Shown in pieces: positions 24,468 to 31,860 of a stretch of DNA of 37,490 bases. The notes below the pieces were generated by a model. It saw only the letters and a program-made list of their open reading frames with translations. It was not told the DNA's origin and made no database searches. The position numbers were made by a program, and so were the translations under genes. Source of the stretch: Nocardiopsis sp. MG754419 (GTDB lineage Bacteria > Actinomycetota > Actinomycetes > Streptosporangiales > Streptosporangiaceae). Where the stretch lies: assembly GCF_018207095.1 (NCBI RefSeq), contig NZ_QOCZ01000036.1:1-37490 (forward strand), read 5' to 3'. The number at the start of each line of letters is the position of its first letter. Position 1 is the first letter of the stretch.

Positions 24468-24806
24468 ATGGCACAGAAGGTCCAGGTTTTCCTGGTCGAC
24501 GACCTCGACGGCGGCGAGGCCGAGGAGACGGTGACGTTCGGTCTCGATGGATCGACGTACGAAATCGACCTCAGCGCGGATAATGCCGGCAAGCTCCGCG
24601 ACGCGCTTAGTCCGTTCGTCGAGGCCTCCCGCAAGGCTCCGTCGAAGCAGGGCCGCGCGACCGCACGGCGTGGAAGCAGGAATGCCCCCAGCCGTGAGCG
24701 CAGCGCCGAGATTCGTGCCTGGGCGAAGGCCGCCGGGAAGCCGGTCAATGAGCGTGGCCGCATCCCCGCCGCCATCGTCGCCGAATATGAGGCGATCAAG
24801 GGTTAG
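24468..24806 (+). CDS. lsr2: Nucleoid-associated protein Lsr2
   Basis: H-NS-like xenogeneic silencer of actinobacteria that bridges DNA and represses AT-rich, often horizontally acquired genes. The 112-residue protein has the N-terminal dimerisation domain (MAQKVQVFLVDDLDGGEAEETVTFGLDGSTYEIDLS) and, after a basic linker, the C-terminal DNA-binding domain IRAWAKAAGKPVNERGRIPAAIVAEYEA. The AT-hook-like Arg-Gly-Arg is at 96-98. The ATG has AAAGG nine bases upstream. It is transcribed from its own promoter, and its position before clpC matches Streptomyces. Confidence 0.95.
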   Translation: MAQKVQVFLVDDLDGGEAEETVTFGLDGSTYEIDLSADNAGKLRDALSPFVEASRKAPSKQGRATARRGSRNAPSRERSAEIRAWAKAAGKPVNERGRIPAAIVAEYEAIKG

Positions 24807-24837
24807 GTTTGCCGCCGCCCGGCCCGCCGAAATGTTG

Positions 24838-24864
24838 TCAGGTCTTGATCGAATTTCGACCTGA
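24838..24864 (+). terminator. Hairpin after lsr2
   Basis: A perfect 7-bp TCAGGTC/GACCTGA stem with a 13-base loop lies 32 bases after the lsr2 stop. There is no T-run. Confidence 0.4.
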
Positions 24865-25280
24865 GCCCCGCCGACGTCGCACCCGATCACCCGCCGGACA
24901 CCGTCTTCCGTCGGACGGTCCGTGACCTAGCGGATGCAGGGGATAACGAGGGAGGCGAGGGCGACCGGCACCGCCGGGTCGGAGCGCCGGCTCGGGGAGC
25001 GCCAAGCCGGTGCGGAGACCGTTCGTTGGAGGACACCCCGCGTAAGACGGGCACGCGGTCCCCGCTCCTGTTTGGCCCGGCCCCGACGCGCTCCGGCCCA
25101 GAGTCGGCCACGCTCTCGGCCGCGCGACGCCCCCAGGCCGCGTCGTGGGTCACCGCCCGACCCGCGGCGGCCCGGTGGGGTCGGGGCGGCCGCCTCGACA
25201 GAGGCGGACCATTTTCGCCCCGAACAACAACACACCTTCGGCTTGTTCGCTAAGAGCCGATAATCGGGCTTACGCACGTG

Positions 25281-25320
25281 CGGCCCGGGCACTCTCGTGA
25301 GGATGGGAGTGTCCGGGCCG
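25281..25320 (+). terminator. Strong terminator-like hairpin upstream of the clpC promoter
   Basis: A 16-bp stem (25281-25296 with 25305-25320, with G-T wobbles) and an eight-base loop, followed by TT. It lies 475 bases after the lsr2 stop and touches the ClgR-type site, so it probably insulates clpC from upstream transcription or ends a small transcript. Confidence 0.6.
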
Positions 25321-25337
25321 TTCGCCTTCGGCGTACA
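25320..25337. promoter_or_regulatory. ClgR-type operator for clpC
   Basis: GTTCGCCTTCGGCGTACA; read on the minus strand it fits every position of the ClgR motif WNNWCGCYNANRGCGWWS known from Corynebacterium. ClgR is an activator of clp genes in actinobacteria. The site is 245 bases before the clpC start. A TATCGT at 25385-25390 is a candidate -10 box downstream. Confidence 0.7.
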
Positions 25338-25582
25338 GGGAAATCTGACGCGGCAATTGGTAGTTGGATGGTGGATGAACGCCCTATCGTCGGGGAAAGT
25401 CTCTGGCACGGACGGCTGCGGTCGGCCGTGCGGAGATGTTCGTCCGAGCCGGCAACGGTCGGTGAGGACGGGCGGTGCGACAGTGCTCCCCGGGGCGGTT
25501 ATCCCTGTGGGGCCTATATGCGGAAGAGTCGGGTCGGTAATGACCGTCCCTGCCTGACCGCTCTGTAGAGGAGCGACGAGAC

Positions 25583-28087
25583 ATGTTCGAGAGGTTTACC
25601 GACCGCGCGCGGCGAGTGGTGGTTCTGGCTCAGGAAGAGGCCAGGATGCTCAACCACAACTACATCGGTACGGAGCACATCCTGCTCGGCCTCATCCACG
25701 AGGGTGAGGGTGTCGCCGCCAAGGCTCTGGAGAGCCTTGGTATCAGCCTCGAAGCGGTTCGGCAGCAGGTTGAGGAGATCATCGGTCAGGGCCAGCAGGC
25801 TCCGTCGGGACACATCCCCTTCACCCCCCGGGCCAAGAAGGTCCTTGAGCTGTCGCTGCGCGAGGCGCTGCAGCTCGGCCACAACTACATCGGTACCGAG
25901 CACATACTGCTGGGTCTGATCCGTGAGGGTGAGGGTGTCGCCGCCCAGGTCCTCGTGAAGCTCGGCGCCGACCTCAACCGGGTGCGCCAGCAGGTCATCC
26001 AGCTGCTGCACGGATACCAGGGCAAGGAGCCGCAGGCCACCGGCGCCTCCTCCGAGTCCACCCCCTCCACCTCCTTGGTGTTGGACCAGTTCGGCCGCAA
26101 CCTGACGCAGGCCGCGCGCGAGTCCAAGCTCGACCCGGTCATCGGTCGTGACAAGGAGATCGAGCGGGTCATGCAGGTCCTGTCCCGCAGGACCAAGAAC
26201 AACCCGGTCCTCATCGGTGAGCCCGGCGTCGGTAAGACGGCGGTCGTCGAGGGGCTGGCGCAGAAGATCGTCAAGGGTGAGATCCCCGAGACGCTCAAGG
26301 ACAAGCAGCTGTACACGCTCGACCTGGGCGCCCTGGTCGCGGGCAGCCGCTACCGCGGTGATTTCGAGGAGCGCCTGAAGAAGGTGCTCAAGGAGATCCG
26401 CACGCGCGGTGACATCATCCTGTTCATCGACGAGCTGCACACGCTGGTCGGCGCGGGCGCGGCGGAAGGTGCCATAGACGCCGCCTCCATCCTGAAGCCC
26501 ATGCTGGCCCGGGGTGAGCTGCAGACCATCGGTGCGACGACGCTCGACGAGTACCGGAAGTACCTGGAGAAGGACGCCGCGCTGGAGCGCCGTTTCCAGC
26601 CGATCCAGGTGGACGAGCCCACCATCACGCACGCCATCGAGATCCTCAAGGGCCTGCGCGACCGGTACGAGGCCCACCACCGCGTCTCCATCACCGACAG
26701 CGCGCTCGTGGCCGCCGCGCAGCTCGCGGACCGCTACATCAGCGACCGCTTCCTGCCGGACAAGGCGATCGACCTCATCGACGAGGCCGGTTCGCGGATG
26801 CGGATCCGTCGGATGACCGCGCCGCCGGACCTGCGCGAGTTCGACGAGAAGATCGCCACGGTGCGCCGCGACAAGGAATCGGCCATCGACGAGCAGGACT
26901 TCGAGAAGGCCGCGTCCCTGCGCGACGACGAGAAGCAGCTGCTCAACAAGAAGGCGCAGCGGGAGAAGGAGTGGAAGGCCGGCGACATGGACGTCGTGGC
27001 CGAGGTCGATGAGGAGCTCATCGCCGAGGTCTTGGCCGCCTCCACCGGCATCCCGGTCTTCAAGCTGACCGAGGAGGAGAGCTCCCGCCTGCTGCGCATG
27101 GAGGACGAGCTGCACCGCCGGGTCATCGGCCAGGAGGACGCCATCAAGGCGCTCTCGCAGGCCATCCGCCGTACCCGTGCGGGTCTGAAGGACCCCAAGC
27201 GTCCCGGTGGTTCGTTCATCTTCGCCGGCCCGTCCGGTGTGGGTAAGACCGAGCTGTCCAAGACCCTCGCGGAGTTCCTCTTCGGGGACGAGGACGCGCT
27301 GATCCAGCTCGACATGTCCGAGTTCATGGAGAAGCACACCGTCTCGCGGCTGTTCGGTTCGCCTCCCGGCTACGTCGGTTACGAAGAGGGCGGTCAGCTC
27401 ACCGAGAAGGTGCGTCGCAAGCCGTTCTCCGTGGTCCTGTTCGACGAGATCGAGAAGGCCCACAGCGACATCTTCAACTCGCTCCTGCAGGTGCTGGAGG
27501 AGGGTCGTCTCACCGACGCCCAGGGTCGCAACGTCGACTTCAAGAACACGGTCATCATCATGACGACCAACCTGGGAACGCGGGACATCTCCAAGGGCGT
27601 GGCCATGGGCTTCGCCAAGGAGGATGACGCCAACACCAACTACGAGCGGATGAAGGCCAAGGTCAGCGAGGAGCTCAAGACCAACTTCCGGCCGGAGTTC
27701 CTCAACCGTGTGGACGACGTCATCGTCTTCCACCAGCTGACCGAGCGGGAGATCTTCGAGATCGTCGACCTGATGATCACGAGTCTGGACACCAGGCTCA
27801 AGGAGAGGGACATGGGCATCGAGCTTCGGCCGAACGCCAAGAAGGTCCTCTCCGAGCGCGGGTTCGACCCGGTGCTGGGCGCGCGGCCGCTGCGTCGCAC
27901 GATCCAGCGGGAGATCGAGGACCAGCTGTCCGAGAAGATCCTGTTCGGCGACCTCAAGGCCGGTCAGATCGTGGTGATCGACGCCGAGGGCACCGGTACG
28001 GACGCCAAGTTCACCTTCAAGGGTGTGCCGAAGCCCGCCGAGGTTCCGGACACTCCCGAGGTGGAGTCCGCCACCAAGGGCGAATAG
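25583..28087 (+). CDS. clpC: AAA+ chaperone-protease ATPase ClpC
   Basis: Class I Hsp100 unfoldase that feeds substrates to the ClpP protease and, with adaptors, degrades regulators and damaged proteins. The 834-residue protein has the double Clp N-domain ([19 protein letters not shown], repeated [13 protein letters not shown]). The first AAA module has Walker A GEPGVGKT (212-219), and a middle domain near 430-455 carries a UVR-like motif ([18 protein letters not shown]). The second module has Walker A GPSGVGKT (549-556). The DNA-encoded C-terminus is short and acidic. The ATG has GAGGAG upstream. A ClgR-type site controls it, in keeping with heat and proteotoxic stress regulation in actinobacteria. 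Confidence 0.96.
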   Translation: MFERFTDRARRVVVLAQEEARMLNHNYIGTEHILLGLIHEGEGVAAKALESLGISLEAVRQQVEEIIGQGQQAPSGHIPFTPRAKKVLELSLREALQLGHNYIGTEHILLGLIREGEGVAAQVLVKLGADLNRVRQQVIQLLHGYQGKEPQATGASSESTPSTSLVLDQFGRNLTQAARESKLDPVIGRDKEIERVMQVLSRRTKNNPVLIGEPGVGKTAVVEGLAQKIVKGEIPETLKDKQLYTLDLGALVAGSRYRGDFEERLKKVLKEIRTRGDIILFIDELHTLVGAGAAEGAIDAASILKPMLARGELQTIGATTLDEYRKYLEKDAALERRFQPIQVDEPTITHAIEILKGLRDRYEAHHRVSITDSALVAAAQLADRYISDRFLPDKAIDLIDEAGSRMRIRRMTAPPDLREFDEKIATVRRDKESAIDEQDFEKAASLRDDEKQLLNKKAQREKEWKAGDMDVVAEVDEELIAEVLAASTGIPVFKLTEEESSRLLRMEDELHRRVIGQEDAIKALSQAIRRTRAGLKDPKRPGGSFIFAGPSGVGKTELSKTLAEFLFGDEDALIQLDMSEFMEKHTVSRLFGSPPGYVGYEEGGQLTEKVRRKPFSVVLFDEIEKAHSDIFNSLLQVLEEGRLTDAQGRNVDFKNTVIIMTTNLGTRDISKGVAMGFAKEDDANTNYERMKAKVSEELKTNFRPEFLNRVDDVIVFHQLTEREIFEIVDLMITSLDTRLKERDMGIELRPNAKKVLSERGFDPVLGARPLRRTIQREIEDQLSEKILFGDLKAGQIVVIDAEGTGTDAKFTFKGVPKPAEVPDTPEVESATKGE

Positions 28088-28116
28088 CGACACCGCCCGG
28101 CCACGCCGGCGCGAAC

Positions 28117-28146
28117 GGGGGCACCCCTTGCGGGGGTGCCCCCTTT
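28117..28146 (+). terminator. Rho-independent terminator after clpC
   Basis: A perfect 11-bp stem (28117-28127 with 28133-28143), a five-base loop and TTT lie 30 bases after the clpC stop. Confidence 0.85.
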
Positions 28147-28179
28147 GCCGTGTCCGGGGTCGCGATCGTCGCCCCGGGG

Positions 28180-28185
28180 TAGGGT
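28180..28185 (+). promoter_or_regulatory. -10 box of a leaderless promoter for the DUF3105 gene
   Basis: TAGGGT lies six bases before the GTG at 28192, with no ribosome binding site. Confidence 0.5.
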
Positions 28186-28191
28186 GCCCCC

Positions 28192-29091
28192 GTGTCCAAT
28201 CCCCATGATCCTCACCAGGGTGGCCCTCGGCCGCCGCAGGAACCGTTTCCCGCCCCGCCCTCGCAGCAGGGGCCACCGCCCGGTCACTCGGCCGCGGGCG
28301 CCGCTCAGGGGCCGCCCCCGGGCGGGCACCACCAGGGACCGCCGCCCGGGTATCCGCCCCAGGGCCCGCCTGCGGGGTATCCGCCGCAGGGACCGCCGCC
28401 CGGCTACCCGCCGCAGGGTCCCCCTCCCGGATATCCGCCGCAGGGCGGTCCCGGGTATCCGTACCAGGGCCCACCGCCCCGACGCGGGAACGCCCTGCCG
28501 TGGGTGATCGGAGGCGCCGCGCTCGCCGTCGTGCTCGTCGCGGCCGGGGGTTTCGGCCTGTGGTGGGCGCTCGGGCCCTCATCCGGGGAGACGGGTGGAG
28601 CCGGGGTGGGACTCGCGGACGTCGAGCACTTCGAGGACCTGTCGAAGGACCATGTGGAGACGGGCGAGACGGTCGACTACGAGCAGTTCCCGCCGGTCGG
28701 CGGCGAGCACTACTCCTTCTGGCAGAACTGCGGTGTCTACGACGAGCCGGTGCTGACCGAGGCCGCCGTGCACTCGCTGGAGCACGGAGCGGTCTGGATC
28801 ACCCACGATCCGTCCCTGGACGCCGCCGAGATCGAACGGCTGGCCGCCTACCACGAGCCCGGCTCCTACGTGCTGGTCAGCCCGATGGAGGGTCTGCCGT
28901 CGCCGATCGTGGCCTCCGCCTGGGGTGCCCGCATCCAGCTCGACGACGCCTCGGACGCACGGATCGGCGCCTTCCTGCGGGAGTACGAGCAGAGTCCCGA
29001 CGCACCCGAGCCCGGTGCTCCGTGCAGCGGCGCCTACGGGGACACCGAGTCCGACTTCGACCCGGAGACCGTCGACGCCCGAATGAACTGA
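28192..29091 (+). CDS. DUF3105 membrane-anchored protein with Pro/Gly/Tyr-rich N-terminus
   Basis: A 299-residue protein of unknown function. Residues 1-103 are low-complexity and cytoplasmic, including tandem GYPPQGPPP units. Residues about 104-128 (WVIGGAALAVVLVAAGGFGLWWALG) are a transmembrane anchor. The extracytoplasmic domain is DUF3105, recognised by YEQFPPVGGEHYSFWQNCGVYDEPV followed by AVHSLEHGAVWITHDP. It contains invariant His, Cys and Trp that could bind a metal. Actinobacterial relatives are often described as secreted or membrane proteins without assigned activity. A leaderless promoter precedes it, and a terminator shared with mutY follows. Confidence 0.85.
   Translation: MSNPHDPHQGGPRPPQEPFPAPPSQQGPPPGHSAAGAAQGPPPGGHHQGPPPGYPPQGPPAGYPPQGPPPGYPPQGPPPGYPPQGGPGYPYQGPPPRRGNALPWVIGGAALAVVLVAAGGFGLWWALGPSSGETGGAGVGLADVEHFEDLSKDHVETGETVDYEQFPPVGGEHYSFWQNCGVYDEPVLTEAAVHSLEHGAVWITHDPSLDAAEIERLAAYHEPGSYVLVSPMEGLPSPIVASAWGARIQLDDASDARIGAFLREYEQSPDAPEPGAPCSGAYGDTESDFDPETVDARMN
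28348..28455 (+). repeat. Four tandem 27-base coding repeats (GYPPQGPPP)
   Basis: Codons 53-88 of the DUF3105 gene are four near-identical copies of a nine-codon unit starting GGNTAYCCGCC; the last copy is one residue different. Such arrays tend to change copy number by slippage without breaking the frame. Confidence 0.75.
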
Positions 29092-29113
29092 AGGATCGGG
29101 CAGGGCACCTCAC

Positions 29114-29149
29114 CGCGCCGGAGGGCCGTTCCTCCGGGCCTCCGGCGCG
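29114..29149 (+). terminator. Terminator after the DUF3105 gene
   Basis: A perfect 11-bp stem (29114-29124 with 29139-29149) and a 14-base loop begin 22 bases after the stop. Confidence 0.65.
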
Positions 29150-29320
29150 CTGCGGCCCGTGTACGGGCGCTCCACGGCACGGCGGGGACCTTCGGGGCCG
29201 TGGTGGGTGGACCCGTGGCTCGTGCTCCCACCTCAGGTTCCCGGGTCGCGGAGCACACCGCCGCCGTCGCCGGGGCGGCGCACCGCCGTGGTGCGACGAG
29301 GCGGGGCCTCGCCGCGTGGT

Positions 29321-29346
29321 CCCTCCGTGCCTGCGGACACGGAGGG
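29321..29346 (-). terminator. Terminator after mutY
   Basis: A perfect 9-bp stem CCCTCCGTG/CACGGAGGG with an eight-base loop lies 43 bases past the mutY stop on the minus strand. Confidence 0.6.
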
Positions 29347-29389
29347 TCGGTCGGGTCGCCCCGAGGCGCCCGAACGGGGCCCGTGGCCC

Positions 29390-30265
29390 TCAGCCGGGCA
29401 GGGCGAAGCGTCCGTCGGCGAGGGGGTCCACCAGACCGTCGTCGATGAGGCCGTCCAGTGCGCGCTCCCGCTGGACGTGGTCGTCCCAGACGGTGTCCAG
29501 GACCGTCTTGGCGACGGGCTCCGGTGAGTCGCGCAGGACCGCCAGTAGTTTGCCGCGCACCTGGCGGTCGGTCCCCGCGTAGGTCTGACCACGCCGGGGC
29601 GGGCCGTCGTAGGCGGGTTTGCCGGCCAGGCGCCACGCGCACTGCCCGGCGATGGGGCAGTCGGCGCAGCGGGGGGAGCGGGCCGTGCACACCAGCGCGC
29701 CGAGCTCCATCACGGCCACACCCCACCGGGCCGCGACCGACGCCACCGGGGGCAGCAGGGTCTCGGCCAGCGCGGTCTCCGCCTTGGTCTGGGTTTTCGG
29801 CGGGTACTCGATGCCGGTTTCGGCTCGGGCCAGGACACGCCGGACGTTGGTGTCCAGAATCGCGTGCCGCTGACCGTAAGCGAAGCTCGCCACCGCGGCC
29901 GCGGTATAGGCGCCGATGCCCGGCAACGACAGCAGGGTGGCGTGATCGTCGGGCACCTCGCCGCCGTGCTCCTCGGTGATGGCCACGGCGCAGGCGTGCA
30001 GGCGCAGGGCGCGGCGTGGGTAGCCCAGCCGGTTCCACATGCGCACGGCCTCGCCCGAAGGTTCCTTGGCCAGGTGGGCAGGGGTGGGCCAGCGCTCCAT
30101 CCACGCCTCCCAGGCAGGGAGGACCCGGACGACCGGGGTCTGCTGGAGCATGATCTCGCTGACCAGGATGGACCAGGCGTCGGCGTCCGGACGACGCCAG
30201 GGAAGGTCGCGGGCGTGGGTCTCGTACCACGCCAGAACCGCGGTGCTGTAAGGGTTATCGCTCAT
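29390..30265 (-). CDS. mutY: A/G-specific adenine glycosylase
   Basis: Base-excision repair enzyme that removes adenine mispaired with 8-oxoguanine. The catalytic Glu37 is in SEIMLQQTPV. The helix-hairpin-helix and aspartate are in LSLPGIGAYTAAAVASFAYGQRHAILDTNVRRVL. The iron-sulfur ligands are CTARSPRCADCPIAGQC. At 291 residues it is shorter than the E. coli enzyme: the C-terminal Nudix-like 8-oxoG domain is reduced, as in other actinobacteria. The ATG at 30265 gives the normal N-terminus (MSDNPYSTAVLAWYETHARDLPWRR); the longer frame adds 14 unrelated residues. It is divergent from the acidic membrane protein. Confidence 0.94.
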   Translation of the reverse strand: MSDNPYSTAVLAWYETHARDLPWRRPDADAWSILVSEIMLQQTPVVRVLPAWEAWMERWPTPAHLAKEPSGEAVRMWNRLGYPRRALRLHACAVAITEEHGGEVPDDHATLLSLPGIGAYTAAAVASFAYGQRHAILDTNVRRVLARAETGIEYPPKTQTKAETALAETLLPPVASVAARWGVAVMELGALVCTARSPRCADCPIAGQCAWRLAGKPAYDGPPRRGQTYAGTDRQVRGKLLAVLRDSPEPVAKTVLDTVWDDHVQRERALDGLIDDGLVDPLADGRFALPG

Positions 30266-30315
30266 CTTTAACGGGGAATCGGCGGGTTGAGTAGGTGGGT
30301 GGCGCACAAAACCGC

Positions 30316-30321
30316 AATACT
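30316..30321 (+). promoter_or_regulatory. -10 box of a leaderless promoter for the acidic membrane protein
   Basis: AATACT lies seven bases before the ATG at 30329 and no ribosome binding site is present. It also supports this ATG over the upstream in-frame start at 30287. Confidence 0.4.
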
Positions 30322-30328
30322 ACGGGCC

Positions 30329-31096
30329 ATGGCGTCAAGTACCGGACACACCGCACCCGTCAGCAAGGACATCTACTGGAGGCGCCGAGCCTTCGTGCTG
30401 ATCGGCCTGCTGCTGGTGTTGGCCCTGATCGCCTATGCCTGTAGCCCTTCGGAGGGCGACAACGCGTCGGACGGCAACCAGGCGAGTGTCGAGGATCCTT
30501 CTGCCTCTCCCAGTGTGCCGGCGGAAGAGCCCTCGGAGGAGCCTTCCGAGGAACCCGAGGAGGATCCGTCGCCGTCTCCGTCCGCCGATCCCTCCGCGGG
30601 CGAGGACGACGAAGGCGACGAAGGGTCCGAGGGTGAGGGCGAGGGGTCGTCCGATGGGGGTTCGGCAGACGCCGCCGCGCCCGAGCGTGACGAGGACCCC
30701 TGCCGCCCGCAGGACGTGGTCGTCTCCTTCGACTTCTCCGAGTCGGACCGGGAACTGTACGGGGGCGGGGCCGAGCCCGGCTTCAAGGTCTCGGTGGTCA
30801 ACGTCGCCGAGCAGACGTGCACCGTGGACGTGGGTCCGGAGGCGGTCGAACTGATCATCCACTCGGGCGACGACCGCATCTTCTCCACCTCGGACTGCGT
30901 GGAGGGCGAGGCGGAGCAGGAGCGCCAGCTGGAGCAGGGTCGCCCGCACGACTACACGATCACCTGGGAGCGGGACCGCTCCTTCACCGACTGCCGTTCG
31001 GGCTCCTCCCAGGCCCGGGCGGGCTGGTACAAGGCCAACCTCCGGGGCGACATCGTCAGCGGTGTCGACCAGTTGGTCTTCCAACTCAAGGCCTGA
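30329..31096 (+). CDS. Membrane-anchored secreted protein with acidic linker
   Basis: A 255-residue protein of unknown function. A short basic N-terminus and one hydrophobic segment (about 21-37, VLIGLLLVLALIAYAC) give a membrane anchor. The cysteine at its end resembles a lipobox, but with Tyr at -2 the match is poor. Residues about 45-115 are a Ser/Pro/Glu/Asp-rich linker. The C-terminal 135 residues form a beta-rich domain with four cysteines (DPCRPQDVVVSFDFS, EQTCTVDVG, STSDCVEGE, SFTDCRSGS), probably two disulfides and outside the cell. The fold recalls DUF4232-type or immunoglobulin-like domains, but I cannot assign it firmly. Confidence 0.7.
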   Translation: MASSTGHTAPVSKDIYWRRRAFVLIGLLLVLALIAYACSPSEGDNASDGNQASVEDPSASPSVPAEEPSEEPSEEPEEDPSPSPSADPSAGEDDEGDEGSEGEGEGSSDGGSADAAAPERDEDPCRPQDVVVSFDFSESDRELYGGGAEPGFKVSVVNVAEQTCTVDVGPEAVELIIHSGDDRIFSTSDCVEGEAEQERQLEQGRPHDYTITWERDRSFTDCRSGSSQARAGWYKANLRGDIVSGVDQLVFQLKA

Positions 31097-31154
31097 GTCC
31101 GGGGGCCGGCCGATCCCGGCACCACCGGTTTCGACAAAAGATCCAACTCTTGGT

Positions 31155-31187
31155 CATCAGATCGCTACTATACGTGGTGATCTGATG
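31155..31187. promoter_or_regulatory. Operator-like inverted repeat around the SSI-like gene promoter
   Basis: CATCAGATC (31155-31163) and GATCTGATG (31179-31187) form a perfect 9-bp inverted repeat with a 15-base spacer. The spacer contains TACTAT (31166-31171), a good -10 box, so a dimeric regulator bound here would cover the promoter. The surrounding 60 bases are AT-richer than average. The right arm ends 20 bases before the start codon. Confidence 0.6.
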
Positions 31188-31207
31188 TCGTCGTTGTTGG
31201 AGGAACC

Positions 31208-31591
31208 GTGCGCACCGCCCTCGGCCTGACCGCCGCCACCGCTCTGGCCCTCTCCCTGGTCTCGCCCGCGCAGGCGGCGACCACCACGTACCAGCTCAGC
31301 CTCTACGGTGCGCCCGAGGAGCGGGGCGAGACCTCCATGAGCTGGTCCCGCGCGATGATGCTGGAGTGCGGACCGGCCCAGGGGGCGCACCCCCACGCGG
31401 AGGAGGCCTGCGAGCTCATCGAGGCCGCCGGTGGGCGGATCTCCGACGTCGAGGGCGACGAGGACGGCTTCTGCACCACGATCCACGCGCCGGTCACGGC
31501 CGTCGCGGTCGGTGGCGGAGAGCGCTACGAGGAGACCTTCGCCAACGACTGCCTGATGTCCCTGGCCAAGGGCCCCATCTTCGACTTCTGA
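31208..31591 (+). CDS. Subtilisin-inhibitor-like (SSI, I16) secreted protease inhibitor
   Basis: A 127-residue precursor with a signal peptide ending AQA at residue 23. The mature domain matches the Streptomyces subtilisin inhibitor family: LECGPAQGAHPHAEEACELIEAAGG, then DGFCTTIHAPVTAVAVGG and YEETFANDC...FDF. The four cysteines at 54, 68, 89 and 115 would make the two family disulfides. By alignment with the classical C-P-M-V-Y-D-P-V reactive loop, P1 is Thr91 and P1' Ile92, unlike the common Met, Lys or Arg. The GTG start has GGAGG four bases upstream. It is monocistronic with an operator-like promoter. Confidence 0.88.
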   Translation: MRTALGLTAATALALSLVSPAQAATTTYQLSLYGAPEERGETSMSWSRAMMLECGPAQGAHPHAEEACELIEAAGGRISDVEGDEDGFCTTIHAPVTAVAVGGGERYEETFANDCLMSLAKGPIFDF

Positions 31592-31656
31592 GTGGGATCG
31601 GACGGGTCCGCGAGGGTGACCCGCGCCCTGGTCCTGTGCCGGGGCCTCACGAGGAC

Positions 31657-31690
31657 GCCCCCGTGACCCTGTTCGTGGGACCACGGGGGC
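31657..31690. terminator. Terminator between the SSI-like gene and radA
   Basis: A perfect 9-bp stem GCCCCCGTG/CACGGGGGC with a 16-base loop lies between the convergent genes, 66 bases after the inhibitor stop. The remaining gap to radA shows no gene. Confidence 0.55.
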
Positions 31691-31860
31691 ATGGCCGTAT
31701 GCGGGCGCCGGCTGACCGTGCGTCCCGCACAGCCGGTGAGGGCCCGGAGGCCGGAGGGCGGGGAATCGGACCCTCCCGCCTCGGGGCCCGAGGGCTCCCG
31801 TCTCGCCGTCGCGGGTCCGAACACGGGCCGAGGCGTCGGCGGGGCCCTGGAGAGCACCCC

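Larger units (their letters stand above)
24807..25582. other. 776-base intergenic region between lsr2 and clpC
   Basis: No gene is supported on either strand. In order it holds a TCAGGTC/GACCTGA hairpin (24838-24864, probably the lsr2 terminator), ACCGTC/GACGGT (24900-24919) and a stretch of unmarked GC-rich sequence. Then come CGAACAA-N15-TTGTTCG (25221-25249), the palindrome CGCACGTGCG (25273-25282), a 16-bp terminator-like hairpin (25281-25320), a ClgR-type operator (25320-25337) and the clpC promoter region and leader. Confidence 0.65.
29092..29389. other. 298-base convergent intergenic region
   Basis: It holds two strong hairpins listed separately, one for each converging gene, and otherwise GC-rich DNA in which I see no gene. 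Confidence 0.6.

Noticed and set aside
25321..25582. HspR (HAIR) or HrcA (CIRCE) site before clpC
   Set aside because: Neither the CTTGAGT-N7-ACTCAAG nor the TTAGCACTC-N9-GAGTGCTAA pattern is present; the ClgR-type site is the only good match.
25514..28582. Minus-strand frame of 1022 codons opposite clpC
   Set aside because: Shadow of clpC; the product is Leu/Val/Asp-rich without motifs or a plausible start.
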